A stretch of DNA of 64,000 nt, taken from positions 310,001-374,000 of the forward strand of contig NZ_DS990134.1 of assembly GCF_000187895.1 (NCBI RefSeq), given 5' to 3'. Position numbers and translations under genes: made by a program. Under the pieces are notes generated by a model. That model made no database searches and was not told where the DNA came from. It saw only the letters and a list, made by a program, of their open reading frames with translations. Source of the DNA: Phocaeicola plebeius DSM 17135. Its GTDB lineage: Bacteria > Bacteroidota > Bacteroidia > Bacteroidales > Bacteroidaceae. Shown piece by piece: positions 44,575 through 54,200 of the stretch; within the stretch, counting starts at the first letter, position 1; the number at the start of each line of letters is the position of its first letter.

Positions 44575-46892
44575 TGGAGCGGTCAGGAAATTTCTATAAG
44601 GCAATACGGTTGGGATATATACTTATCTCCATTCTTATCGGATGTATGGCATATAATAGCCTCTATGAATGGCAGGAGATAGAAGCATTAGAACTTGGCA
44701 ATAAAAAAATAGACGAGCTCCGAAAAGAAATAAACAATATCAATATTCAAATGATAAAATTTTCTCTATTGGGTGAAACAATACTGGAATGGAACGATAA
44801 AGATATCGAGCATTACCATGCACGGCGTATGGCAATGGACAGTATGCTCTGCCGTTTCAAGGCCACCTATCCAGCAGAGCGCATCGATAGTGTGCGCAGT
44901 CTTTTAGAGGATAAGGAACGACAGATGTTCCAGATAGTCCGGTTAATGGATGAACAACAATCTATTAACAAGAAGATAGCCAATCAAATTCCGGTTATTG
45001 TACAGAAAAGTGTGCAGGAACAGTCCAAAAAGCCAAAACGAAAAGGTTTCTTAGGCATATTCGGCAAAAAAAAGGAAGTAACTCCAGCAGTATCAACCAC
45101 TATCCTTCATTCGGTCAATAGAAACGTAATCAGCGAACAGAAAGTGCAGGATCGCCAATTGTCGGAACAAGCCGACAGCCTTGCAGCTCGTAATGCAGAA
45201 CTTAACAGACAACTGCAAGAATTGATTTGCCAAATAGAAGAAAAGGTACAAACCGAACTGCAAAGCCGGGAAAACGAAATAGTTGCCATGCGTGAAAAGT
45301 CATTTATGCAAGTAGGCGGTTTAATGGGATTCGTTCTTCTATTGTTGTTAATTTCCTACATCATCATACATCGTGATGCAAAAAGCATTAAACAATACAA
45401 GCACAAGACAACTGATTTGATAAGGCAACTGGAACAATCCGTACAACGGAACGAGGCACTGATAACGTCAAGGAAGAAGGCGGTACATACTATCACCCAT
45501 GAACTGCGCACACCGCTGACAGCAATAACAGGCTATGCCGGACTGATACGGAAAGAACAGTGTGAGGATAAGTCCGGGCAGTATATCCAAAACATACTGC
45601 AATCCTCCGACCGTATGCGGGATATGCTTAACACTTTGCTTGACTTCTTCCGCCTGGACAACGGCAAGGAACAGCCCCGTCTGTCACCCTGCCGGATTTC
45701 AGCAATCACGCACACACTTGAAACGGAGTTCATGCCTGTTGCCGTGAACAAAGGGCTGTCCTTGTCCGTGAAGACTGGACACGATGCCATTGTATTGACC
45801 GACAAAGAGCGAATAATACAAATCGGGAATAACCTGCTGTCAAACGCTGTCAAGTTCACAGAAGAAGGCGGTGTTTCTTTGATTACTGAATATGATAATG
45901 GAGTTCTGACACTGGTCGTTGAAGATACAGGTACAGGCATGACAGAAGAGGAACAGAAACAAGCGTTCGGTGCGTTTGAACGTCTATCAAATGCCGCCGC
46001 AAAGGAGGGTTTCGGGCTTGGGCTTGCCATAATGCGTAATATTGTGTCGATGCTTGGCGGAACAATCCGTTTAGACAGCAAGAAAGGGAAAGGCAGTCGT
46101 TTCACAGTTGAAATTTCTATGCAGGAAGCTGAAGAACAGCTTGGATATACAAGCAATACACCTGTTTATCATAACAATAAATTCCATGATGTTGTCGCCA
46201 TTGACAATGATGAGGTATTACTTCTGATGCTGAAAGAGATGTATTCCCAAGAAGGAATACACTGCGACACTTGCACCGATGCTGCGGCACTGATGGAAAT
46301 GATACGCCAGAAAGAATACAGCCTGTTGCTGACAGACTTGAATATGCCCGATATAAACGGTTTCGAATTGCTGGAACTGTTGCGTTCGTCCAACGTGGGC
46401 AATTCACCAACAATCCCGGTGGTTGTGGCAACCGCTTCGGGCAGTTGTAACAAAGGGGAACTATTGGCAAAAGGCTTTGCCGGATGCCTGTTCAAACCGT
46501 TCTCCATATCGGAACTGATGGAGGTTTCCGACAGGTGTGCCATAAAAGCGACACCGGACGGGAAACCGGACTTTTCCGCCTTATTGTCCTATGGCAATGA
46601 AGCCGTCATGCTGGAAAAGTTGATAACTGAAACAGAAAAGGAAATGCAGGCGGTACGGGATGCAGCAAAAGAAAAAGACCTGCAAAAGCTGGATTCCCTG
46701 ATCCACCACCTGCGCAGTTCGTGGGAGGTGCTCCGTGCCGACCAACCGCTGAATGTACTTTACGGATTGCTTCGTGGCGATGCTCTCCCGGATGGTGAAG
46801 CGTTAAGCCATGCCGTGACTGCCGTGCTGGATAAGGGAGTGGAAATAATACGGTTGGCAGAAGAGGAAAGGAGAAAATACGAAGATGAATAA
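44574..46892 (+). CDS. rteA: Hybrid sensor histidine kinase RteA
   Basis: A 772-aa two-component sensor. A membrane segment near residues 12-30, a helical extracytoplasmic/coiled region, and a second segment (about 243-262, GGLMGFVLLLLLISYIIIH) anchor it. The HisKA box is THELRTPLTAITGYAG (His about 307). The ATPase has NNLLSNAVKFTEEGG and EDTGTGM with GFGLGLAIMR. A receiver domain (AIDNDE; LLLTDLNMPDINGFELLE with the phosphoryl Asp) and an Hpt-like helix (LIHHLRSSWEVL) follow. It is coupled to tetQ by a 1-bp overlap. It is the partner of RteB; its signal is unknown. Confidence 0.95.
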   Translation: MERSGNFYKAIRLGYILISILIGCMAYNSLYEWQEIEALELGNKKIDELRKEINNINIQMIKFSLLGETILEWNDKDIEHYHARRMAMDSMLCRFKATYPAERIDSVRSLLEDKERQMFQIVRLMDEQQSINKKIANQIPVIVQKSVQEQSKKPKRKGFLGIFGKKKEVTPAVSTTILHSVNRNVISEQKVQDRQLSEQADSLAARNAELNRQLQELICQIEEKVQTELQSRENEIVAMREKSFMQVGGLMGFVLLLLLISYIIIHRDAKSIKQYKHKTTDLIRQLEQSVQRNEALITSRKKAVHTITHELRTPLTAITGYAGLIRKEQCEDKSGQYIQNILQSSDRMRDMLNTLLDFFRLDNGKEQPRLSPCRISAITHTLETEFMPVAVNKGLSLSVKTGHDAIVLTDKERIIQIGNNLLSNAVKFTEEGGVSLITEYDNGVLTLVVEDTGTGMTEEEQKQAFGAFERLSNAAAKEGFGLGLAIMRNIVSMLGGTIRLDSKKGKGSRFTVEISMQEAEEQLGYTSNTPVYHNNKFHDVVAIDNDEVLLLMLKEMYSQEGIHCDTCTDAAALMEMIRQKEYSLLLTDLNMPDINGFELLELLRSSNVGNSPTIPVVVATASGSCNKGELLAKGFAGCLFKPFSISELMEVSDRCAIKATPDGKPDFSALLSYGNEAVMLEKLITETEKEMQAVRDAAKEKDLQKLDSLIHHLRSSWEVLRADQPLNVLYGLLRGDALPDGEALSHAVTAVLDKGVEIIRLAEEERRKYEDE

Positions 46893-48207
46893 GACAAAAA
46901 TAATTGTGGTGGAAGACAACATCGTGTATTGCGAATATGTCTGCAATATGCTGTCACGGGAGGGCTACCGCAATATGAAGGCTTACCACCTCTCAACCGC
47001 GAAGAAACATCTGCAACAGGCAACAGATAATGATATCGTGGTTGCCGACCTGCGTCTGCCTGACGGCAGTGGCATAGACCTTTTGTGCTGGATGCGAAAG
47101 GAGGGAAAGATGCAGCCCTTCATCATTATGACCGACTACGCCGAAGTTAATACCGCCGTGGAAAGCATGAAACTCGGCTCGATAGACTATATTCCCAAAC
47201 AGCTTGTGGAGGATAAACTTGTCCCCCTGATCCGTTCCATACTGAAAGAACGTCAGGCAGGACAACGCCGTATGCCTATATTCGCCCGTGAAGGTTCCGC
47301 CTTTCAGAAAATCATGCACCGCATAAGGCTGGTAGCCGCCACCGATATGAGCGTGATGATATTTGGTGAGAACGGCACGGGCAAGGAGCATATTGCCCAC
47401 CTGTTGCATGACAAGAGCAAACGTGCAGGCAAGCCATTTGTGGCGGTGGACTGCGGTTCACTCTCCAAAGAGCTTGCACCGTCGGCTTTCTTCGGACACG
47501 TCAAAGGTGCATTTACAGGTGCGGACAATGCCAAGAAAGGATATTTCCATGAGGCGGAAGGCGGCACGTTGTTTCTGGACGAGGTAGGAAACCTCGCGTT
47601 GGAAACCCAACAGATGTTGCTCCGTGCCATACAGGAGAGGCGGTATCGCCCGGTCGGAGACAAGGCAGACCGGAATTTCAATGTCCGCATCATCGCTGCT
47701 ACCAATGAAGATTTGGAGGTATCGGTGAATGAAAAGCGTTTTCGGCAGGATCTTCTGTACCGCCTGCACGACTTCGGGATAACCGTTCCTCCGTTGCGTG
47801 ACTGTCAAGAAGACATTATGCCGCTGGCAGAGTTCTTCCGTGATATGGCAAACAGAGAGCTGGAGTGTAGCGTGAGCGGGTTCAGTTCCGAAGCACGTAA
47901 AGCGTTGCTGACACACGCATGGCCGGGCAACGTGCGGGAACTTCGGCAGAAAGTTATGGGTGCTGTATTGCAGGCGCAGGAAGGTGTTGTCATGAAAGAG
48001 CATCTGGAACTTGCCGTGACGAAACCGACCTCTACTGTCAGCTTCGCCTTGCGCAATGACGCGGAGGATAAGGAGCGGATATTGCGTGCGTTGAAACAGG
48101 CAAACGGCAACCGGAGTGTCGCCGCAGAACTGCTCGGCATAGGCAGGACAACACTATACAGCAAACTTGAAGAGTATGGACTTAAATATAAATTCAAGCA
48201 ATCATAG
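46885..48207 (+). CDS. rteB: NtrC-type response regulator RteB
   Basis: A 440-aa sigma-54-type activator. The receiver domain has VVEDN and VVADLRLPDGSGIDLL. The AAA+ domain has Walker A GENGTGKEHIAHLLH (about 158), the sigma-54 contact loop GAFTGA, GGTLFLDEVGNL, and AWPGNVRELRQ. The C-terminal Fis-type HTH is NRSVAAELLGIGRTTLYSKL. In CTnDOT, RteB activates rteC transcription and is essential for excision and transfer. It overlaps rteA by 8 bp. Confidence 0.96.
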   Translation: MNKTKIIVVEDNIVYCEYVCNMLSREGYRNMKAYHLSTAKKHLQQATDNDIVVADLRLPDGSGIDLLCWMRKEGKMQPFIIMTDYAEVNTAVESMKLGSIDYIPKQLVEDKLVPLIRSILKERQAGQRRMPIFAREGSAFQKIMHRIRLVAATDMSVMIFGENGTGKEHIAHLLHDKSKRAGKPFVAVDCGSLSKELAPSAFFGHVKGAFTGADNAKKGYFHEAEGGTLFLDEVGNLALETQQMLLRAIQERRYRPVGDKADRNFNVRIIAATNEDLEVSVNEKRFRQDLLYRLHDFGITVPPLRDCQEDIMPLAEFFRDMANRELECSVSGFSSEARKALLTHAWPGNVRELRQKVMGAVLQAQEGVVMKEHLELAVTKPTSTVSFALRNDAEDKERILRALKQANGNRSVAAELLGIGRTTLYSKLEEYGLKYKFKQS

Positions 48208-48229
48208 CCCGTAATTCACTGAATTTGGC

Positions 48230-48237
48230 TATCTTTG
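48230..48237 (+). promoter_or_regulatory. -7 box before the structured leader RNA
   Basis: TATCTTTG, full match to TAnnTTTG, 23 bp after the rteB stop. Transcription would start near 48244. No TTTG at -33, as expected if an activator such as RteB is required. Confidence 0.5.
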
Positions 48238-48243
48238 CATAAC

Positions 48244-48459
48244 ATTTGAGAAAAACGGCGATTGGCAGGAGCTTTTCGCCGCCAACATATAGGATAAGAC
48301 CGCAAGGCGTTTCAAGCGAAAATCTGGTAAATTGGAACTACGGAGACGATTGCGTGATGCTTATGCTATGCTTACGCATAGCGTGCATTCACGTACTCTC
48401 CGTAAAGGCTTTACCAGAGCCATCGCTTGAAGGTAGTGTGAATTGCACGCTACTTTTTT
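48244..48459 (+). ncRNA. Structured RNA (nested long hairpin plus terminator), probable leader or sRNA
   Basis: Three consecutive perfect helices nest in one hairpin: 48311-48319 with 48423-48431 (9 bp, TTCAAGCGA), 48324-48331 with 48410-48417 (8 bp, CTGGTAAA), and 48339-48346 with 48397-48404 (8 bp, TACGGAGA). A further helix with a bulge and a 7-bp apical stem (48365-48371 with 48376-48382, TTAC loop) sit inside. A 5' hairpin pairs CGGCGA with TCGCCG (48256-48261 with 48276-48281). A terminator closes the RNA (48433-48459). It lies in front of the RibD-like gene. I do not recognise it as a known RNA family. Confidence 0.7.
48433..48459 (+). terminator. Terminator at the end of the structured RNA
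   Basis: GTAGTGTG (48433-48440) pairs with CACGCTAC (48446-48453), with one G-U pair, followed by six T residues. It ends 27 bp before the next start codon, so it is either an attenuator for that gene or the 3' end of a free small RNA. Confidence 0.75.
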
Positions 48460-48486
48460 ACCCTTGCCTAACGAAAGGAAACGATT

Positions 48487-48909
48487 ATGGGTAAAGTTCA
48501 GATTCTCGCCGTACTGACGATGGACGGATGTCTTTCTTCAGAGTTATATGATAAAGCACATCAGGATTTGTGCCTTGACCGTTGCGGTCTTGATGAAATC
48601 AGGAAGAAAGCCTTTTACCGTGTGACACCGGACTATTCCATTTCAATGCTGCACGAATGGAGAAAAGACTGCACAAACATCCGTTACCTCGCGGAAGCCA
48701 CACCGGACACGGCAGACTATATAAACGGACTGCTGCGGATGCACGCTGTGGATGAAATCATACTATACACCGTTCCTTTCATATCCGGAAGCGGACGACA
48801 TTTTTTTAAGTCGGCTCTGCCAGAGCAACACTGGACGCTTTCCTCTTTGAAAAGCTATCCCAACGGTGTATGTCGCATTATCTATATCCTTGATAAAAAA
48901 GCAAGATAG
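48487..48909 (+). CDS. RibD C-terminal / dihydrofolate reductase-like protein
   Basis: A 140-aa protein with MGKVQILAVLTMDGCLS at the start, EWRKDCTNIRYLAEATPDTADYI in the middle and EIILYTVPFISGSGRHFF near the end, as in RibD_C reductase-like proteins. It is shorter than typical family members (about 170-190 aa), with the region after the first strand reduced, so NADPH-dependent activity is doubtful. Related genes lie between rteB and rteC in CTnDOT-type elements. The start has AAAGGAAAC just before it. Role unknown. Confidence 0.7.
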   Translation: MGKVQILAVLTMDGCLSSELYDKAHQDLCLDRCGLDEIRKKAFYRVTPDYSISMLHEWRKDCTNIRYLAEATPDTADYINGLLRMHAVDEIILYTVPFISGSGRHFFKSALPEQHWTLSSLKSYPNGVCRIIYILDKKAR

Positions 48910-49147
48910 CCAAAATGTGCGGCAAGCATACATTTCTATTTTCAGGAATAGAATAAATGTTCCGATTACAAACAATTTAAGTCGGAGATAATTTGTCCTT
49001 GTGAAAAAATACTGAATTTTATACCTCTGAAATCCAGCACTTTGTAAAATTGAGTGTTCGATTTTTTATTTTCTGCCGCGTTTTTTGCCAATTATATTCA
49101 TGTGCGCACGCAGAAAACAAAGTGTAATTTTCAAAATTGACAGAACC

Positions 49148-49753
49148 ATGAATTATTTCTTGCTGGCGGAAACCGACTTTTTCCGCCTGATAAACGAAGC
49201 CGGCGACTGCAATATGGAAACGGCATACACGGCTTTCGCCACCCAAGTGATCGAACTGTGCAACGGCGGCATGGACATGAACCTTACCGTCATCGCGCTT
49301 GCCTACATCGAAATCGAGTTGCAGCACCATCCCGTACGTAATCTGTCAGAAGAAAAAAGAGAGATTGCCGCCTACGTCAGCAAGGCTCTGTCTTTCGTAA
49401 GAAAGATGCAGAAATTCCTTGCCACGCCCCAAGTGCCACCACTAATATCCGCCAACAACGCAACAGAAACCACCGCCAGCCTTCTTCAATGGACGGGCAA
49501 TGCCATCGACCTCGTGGAACTTATCTACGGCATAGACGTGATGGGCTGCATCAACAACGGCAATATGCCGCTCAAACAGCTCGCCCCACTTCTCTATAAG
49601 ATATTCGGGGTTGATTCTAAAGACTGCTACCGCTTCTACACTGATATCAAACGCCGGAAGAACGAAAGCCGCACCTATTTCATTGACAGGATGCAGGAAA
49701 AACTGAACGAGAGAATGTTGCGTGATGAGGAGTTGGAGCGGATGAGAAAATAA
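49148..49753 (+). CDS. rteC: RteC, regulator of the excision genes
   Basis: A 201-aa protein matching the RteC family (MNYFLLAETDFFRLINEAG; LVELIYGIDVMGCINNGNM; SRTYFIDRMQEKLNERML). In CTnDOT, RteC binds DNA upstream of xis2c and activates the excision operon; its own transcription needs RteB. The ATG at 49148 is used because it gives the known N-terminus; the upstream in-frame extension is poor coding sequence. A terminator follows. Full length, no sign of damage. Confidence 0.93.
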   Translation: MNYFLLAETDFFRLINEAGDCNMETAYTAFATQVIELCNGGMDMNLTVIALAYIEIELQHHPVRNLSEEKREIAAYVSKALSFVRKMQKFLATPQVPPLISANNATETTASLLQWTGNAIDLVELIYGIDVMGCINNGNMPLKQLAPLLYKIFGVDSKDCYRFYTDIKRRKNESRTYFIDRMQEKLNERMLRDEELERMRK

Positions 49754-49774
49754 AAAAATATCCATTACATATGA

Positions 49775-49810
49775 GAAGACAGGAATACTCGTATCCTGTC
49801 TTTTTATTTT
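49775..49810 (+). terminator. Terminator after rteC
   Basis: AAGACAGG-A-ATAC pairs with GTATCCTGTCTT (49792 region) with one bulged base and a 2-nt loop, followed by a T-rich run to 49810. Confidence 0.8.
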
Positions 49811-50054
49811 CATTTAATTATATATTAATTAGCACAATATATGTGAGTTTTTCATTCCTATAAGGACAAATTTCAGAAACGTATGTCTGGTAAATTATTG
49901 AGTCATCATAGTATGAACATATATCATTACTAAAAACAATGAAACAACTTCCATAAGATTGTGGTTGTAAAAATCGCCATTTAATAGCCCGTTTTTTTTG
50001 TAAAATTCGCCAATTAAAAAAATATGATTATCTTTGCATTATATTTTATAAGGT
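49811..50054. other. AT-rich gap before the cargo genes, with a -7 box
   Basis: No gene. TATCTTTG at 50029-50036 (TAnnTTTG) lies 19 bp before the ATG at 50055 and is the likely promoter of the cargo pair. The sequence is strongly AT-rich, marking the left edge of the cargo. Confidence 0.5.
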
Positions 50055-51185
50055 ATGGAAACAGTAAATAGAATACTTCAAGAGAAGATTACAGCACGAA
50101 TCGCGCCCAATAAAGCAGTACTGATTTTTGGTGCTCGCCGTGTTGGTAAAACGGTAATGATGCGTAAAATTGTGGACAACTATTCAGGTAGGACGATGAT
50201 GCTCAACGGCGAAGACTACGACACATTAGCACTATTGGAGAATCGCTCAATAGCCAATTATCGGCATTTATTGGATGGTATTGATTTGCTGGCTATTGAT
50301 GAGGCACAGAACATACCACAAATCGGTAGTATTCTGAAGTTGATAGTTGATGAAATACCGGGAATAAGTGTCTTGGCAAGTGGTTCTTCGTCATTCGATT
50401 TGCTGAATAAGACTGGTGAACCGTTGGTCGGCCGCAGTACGCAATTTCTCCTTACACCATTCTCGCAACGGGAAATCGCACAGACGGAAACGGCACTTGA
50501 AACCCGCCAGAACCTCGAAGCGCGCTTGATTTACGGTTCCTATCCCGAAGTAGTAATGATGGAGAACTATGAACGTAAAACAGACTACCTACGTGATATT
50601 GTCGGTGCATACCTGCTTAAAGATATCTTAGCAATTGACGGCTTAAAAAATTCGAGCAAGATGCGCGATCTACTGCGATTGATAGCTTTTCAGTTGGGCA
50701 GCGAAGTTTCTTACGAAGAGTTAGGTAAACAACTCGGCATGAGCAAGACGACCGTTGAAAAATACCTCGACCTATTGGAAAAGGTCTTCGTTATCTATCG
50801 TCTGGGGGCTTATTCGCGTAACCTACGCAAGGAGGTTACAAAAGCTGGCAAGTGGTACTTCTACGACAACGGCATTCGCAATGCCATTATCGGGGCTTTC
50901 TCACCGCTGGCCATTCGGCAGGATGTCGGTGCGCTGTGGGAGAACTACATCATCGGAGAGCGGCGCAAAGCGAACTTCAATGAGGGACTGCACAGGGAGT
51001 TCTATTTCTGGCGCACCTACGACAAACAGGAAATCGACCTGATTGAGGAGAGTGCCGACAGTCTTACCGCCTTGGAGTTCAAGTGGGGAAATAAAATGCC
51101 GGCCGCACCGAAAGCCTTCCAAGAAGCCTATCCCTATGCCGAGTTTCATGTGGTAAATCGGGAGAATTATTTGGAGTTCGTATAA
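50055..51185 (+). CDS. AAA ATPase with DUF4143 domain
   Basis: A 376-aa protein of the AAA_14/DUF4143 class. Walker A is LIFGARRVGKTVMMRK (about 24-39), Walker B LLAIDEAQNIPQ (about 78-89), and LASGSSSFDLLNKTGEPLVG a sensor region. The C-terminal DUF4143 part covers about 200-350: VSYEELGKQLGMSKTTVEKYLDL is a winged-helix segment, and FYFWRTYDKQEIDLIEE with ALEFKWG looks like a PD-(D/E)XK-type nuclease core (D, then E-x-K). It is 16 bp before the KAP gene, probably one operon. Such ATPases are widespread in Bacteroides with no settled function; a defence or stress role is inferred. Confidence 0.82.
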   Translation: METVNRILQEKITARIAPNKAVLIFGARRVGKTVMMRKIVDNYSGRTMMLNGEDYDTLALLENRSIANYRHLLDGIDLLAIDEAQNIPQIGSILKLIVDEIPGISVLASGSSSFDLLNKTGEPLVGRSTQFLLTPFSQREIAQTETALETRQNLEARLIYGSYPEVVMMENYERKTDYLRDIVGAYLLKDILAIDGLKNSSKMRDLLRLIAFQLGSEVSYEELGKQLGMSKTTVEKYLDLLEKVFVIYRLGAYSRNLRKEVTKAGKWYFYDNGIRNAIIGAFSPLAIRQDVGALWENYIIGERRKANFNEGLHREFYFWRTYDKQEIDLIEESADSLTALEFKWGNKMPAAPKAFQEAYPYAEFHVVNRENYLEFV

Positions 51186-51201
51186 TCAATAAATTACGTA
51201 T

Positions 51202-54200
51202 ATGGAAACAAAACTACAATCCAAACAGCAATATCCGCGGTTTATCCAAAATAAACCGTGTGGTATTGACAAATTCGATGGAGGTTCGCAAGAAAGGTTG
51301 GCAAAAACTATTGCTCGCCATTTTTGTCAGAATGATTCATTGGATGAGGAATGTACTTTACCTCGAATTATCGGCATCGAAGGTATTTGGGGATCTGGAA
51401 AATCCAACGTGGTTAAAATGTTGGAACGTGAATTATCAGACGACTATTACTTTTTTGAGTATGACGCATGGGGACATCAAGAGGACTTGCAACGCCGCTC
51501 TATATTGGAATTGCTTACAAGCAAACTTATTGATGATGGTATCCTATCTGGAAATGCAACAATAAAAGTCAAAGGTGGAGGTACGAAAACCGTATCATGG
51601 TCTGAAAAGCTGAAATATTTATTAGCCCGTAAAACGGAGACCGTAACCGAAAAATATCCCCTTATCAGTAATGGTATGGTTGCGGCATTTTTGGTTGCAG
51701 TTTTAACTCCGATATTTACATTTATTGCGTATGCAGTAAAACCTACACCCACAACATGGTGGTTTTCTTTATTGTCTATTATCATAGCTGCACTGCCAGT
51801 TCTTATTGCATTGTGCGTTTGGAAATGGGCATATAGCAAAGATCATAAATATGGATGGAGTTATATGTTAGCTATTTATCAAGATAAAGTCGAAAAGGAC
51901 GTTTGCTATGAGACTTTGAGCGAAGACGAACCAACGGTTTACGAGTTCAAAACATGGATGCAAGACATTTCTGATTTTATCAAGGAAAAAGGACAACGTA
52001 AATTAGTCCTTGTTTTTGACAACATGGATCGTCTCCCCGCTGAAAAAGTAAAAGAATTATGGTCTTCTATCCATACGTTCTTCGCCGATAGCGGTTTTGA
52101 AAATGTTTGGGCTGTTATTCCTTTCGATGAAACACATTTAGCTTGTGCATTCGGAGATGAGACCGACGAACAAACGAAACAACTGACCAAGTATTTTATC
52201 AATAAAACTTTCCCTATTGTTTATCGTGTTGCTCCTCCTGTTATTACCGACTATCGAAGTATATTCAACAAACTGTTTGTTGAAGCATTTGGAGAAACAG
52301 AAAATGAAGCGAAAGAAACTATAAATCGGATATTCAGATTGGTAAATCCTAATGCCAATGTTAGGGAAATTATATCATATATCAATGAGATGGTCGCTCT
52401 TAAACAAGAGTGGTGTAACGAAATTTTGATGATAAACATAGCATTGTTCTGTTTGAAGAAGACGGATATTCTGGCAAATCCAGTAGAACAAATATTGTCC
52501 GGCGACTATCTGAATGGCATTCAAACAATAATTAACAATGATCTGCAAACACAACGCGAAATTGCAGCTTTGGTATATGGTGTCGATGTTGAAGATGCTC
52601 GACAAATTCCATTGAAAAAATATATTGAAGGCTGCATCAACGGAGAAGAAGACCACGACATAAATCAATATGCAGAGACTAATAAACAATTTGACACTGT
52701 ATTAGAAGAAGTTATACAATGTATGGACAATGCGCTTATCGATAAGATTATACATTGTTTGCATAAATTAACTCGAAAGAGCGATGTTATTCTGCGTGTA
52801 TGGCAAAGAATAGCACAATTGAAATTAAAAGAATCCATAGAGAAGCAGGTGTTCCCTGTCGAATACCAAGAACTGCTGTTGCATTTAGACACGGAAAGCC
52901 AAAACCATGTGATTGCTCAATTATATAAGAAGATAGTTCGGTTCAATGACTTCAATGGCGGCGACTATTTCAAAACGTTAGATGCAATAGACAGGTTTAT
53001 TGCGCAAAATAAGTTGGCGTGCGATTTTACGTCATTGATTGAAGCAAAAACAGTCAAGCCAAATACATTTATCGATTATATTCAAGCTGCAAATGCAACA
53101 GATGCTGCCTATCGGGATAACGCGACAACTAAAGCATATAAATATTATCAAGTAGCAACAAATTCGGAGGCGCTCGATAATTATTTGGCAAACTTACTAC
53201 CCGATAATTTCGACCATGCAGATATTGTAAAAACGTTAAAAGATAATTCTACCTATACGTTTCCAACGCTTTTGCAAGCGATCACGAATTGCATTGATGA
53301 ACAGAATGTAAATAAAGATAATATAGGGGCTATATTTACAACCTATCGTTTATTGGCATCTGACGAAGAAAGACCTTTACCTGTAACGTTAGATTCAACC
53401 TACATAAATCAGTTGCATTCTGAATTAGAAACTGATGGCCGAAACATTAAAGAGTCTGGATATTACGATTTAGTCGCCATGCAATTGGCACATGGTCATT
53501 CCGTTTCCTTAATAGAGGGTGGAGATATAAAATATGTTGCAGAACTCATGGACTATTATGTGGATCATGGAGACTTATTAGTAAATAGTGTGGGATGGAA
53601 TATACCGCTATTAAATGAAACACTACAATACATGGTAAATCATAAACTTGGCTATAAATTATTGCTCTCAGACATATTGCCCCAATTTGAAGATATTAAG
53701 AACAGAATAGGTGTAACGGATGAGGTATTTATCGAGCATTTAGCAGAGTGGAATACCGATTTGGATAAGTATATCACTAAGAACAATATTAAAGATGTAA
53801 TTCCTGACGCATCTTTTTACGATTTGACCACTAAAATAAGCAATGTCCTGACCGATCATATCAATAAAATAGCGTTCGAAGCGTTGTCTGAAATAAGTGT
53901 TGATACATTATACGCCCAAAGAACAGCACATACATCATATTATTGGTTTGTCGCAATAAAACATTTACTGGCTAAAATCAAATCCTTGCCAGATAACTTG
54001 ACTGAATTTGGCAAAAAGATTCTGATGGATATTGCTTCTGGAACTCAAAGTTTGAATCCTTTCCCTAATTGTTTCAAGAATATAGTTGAAAGATTGGATA
54101 AACGAAAAATTAAATCGACAGTTACCGATATAAGAAATGATTTCTGCATCGGTAAAAAGACTATCAATGCAATAAAGTTTCAATTTTTCGAAACATGGCT

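Noticed and set aside
48244-48459. Integron attC site or retron msr-msd
   Set aside because: No paired attC core sites (RYYYAAC/GTTRRRY) flank the hairpin, no integron integrase is present, and no reverse transcriptase lies next to it.
49085-49147. Longer RteC start
   Set aside because: The 21 extra codons lie in AT-rich leader-like sequence, and the known RteC N-terminus begins at the ATG at 49148.
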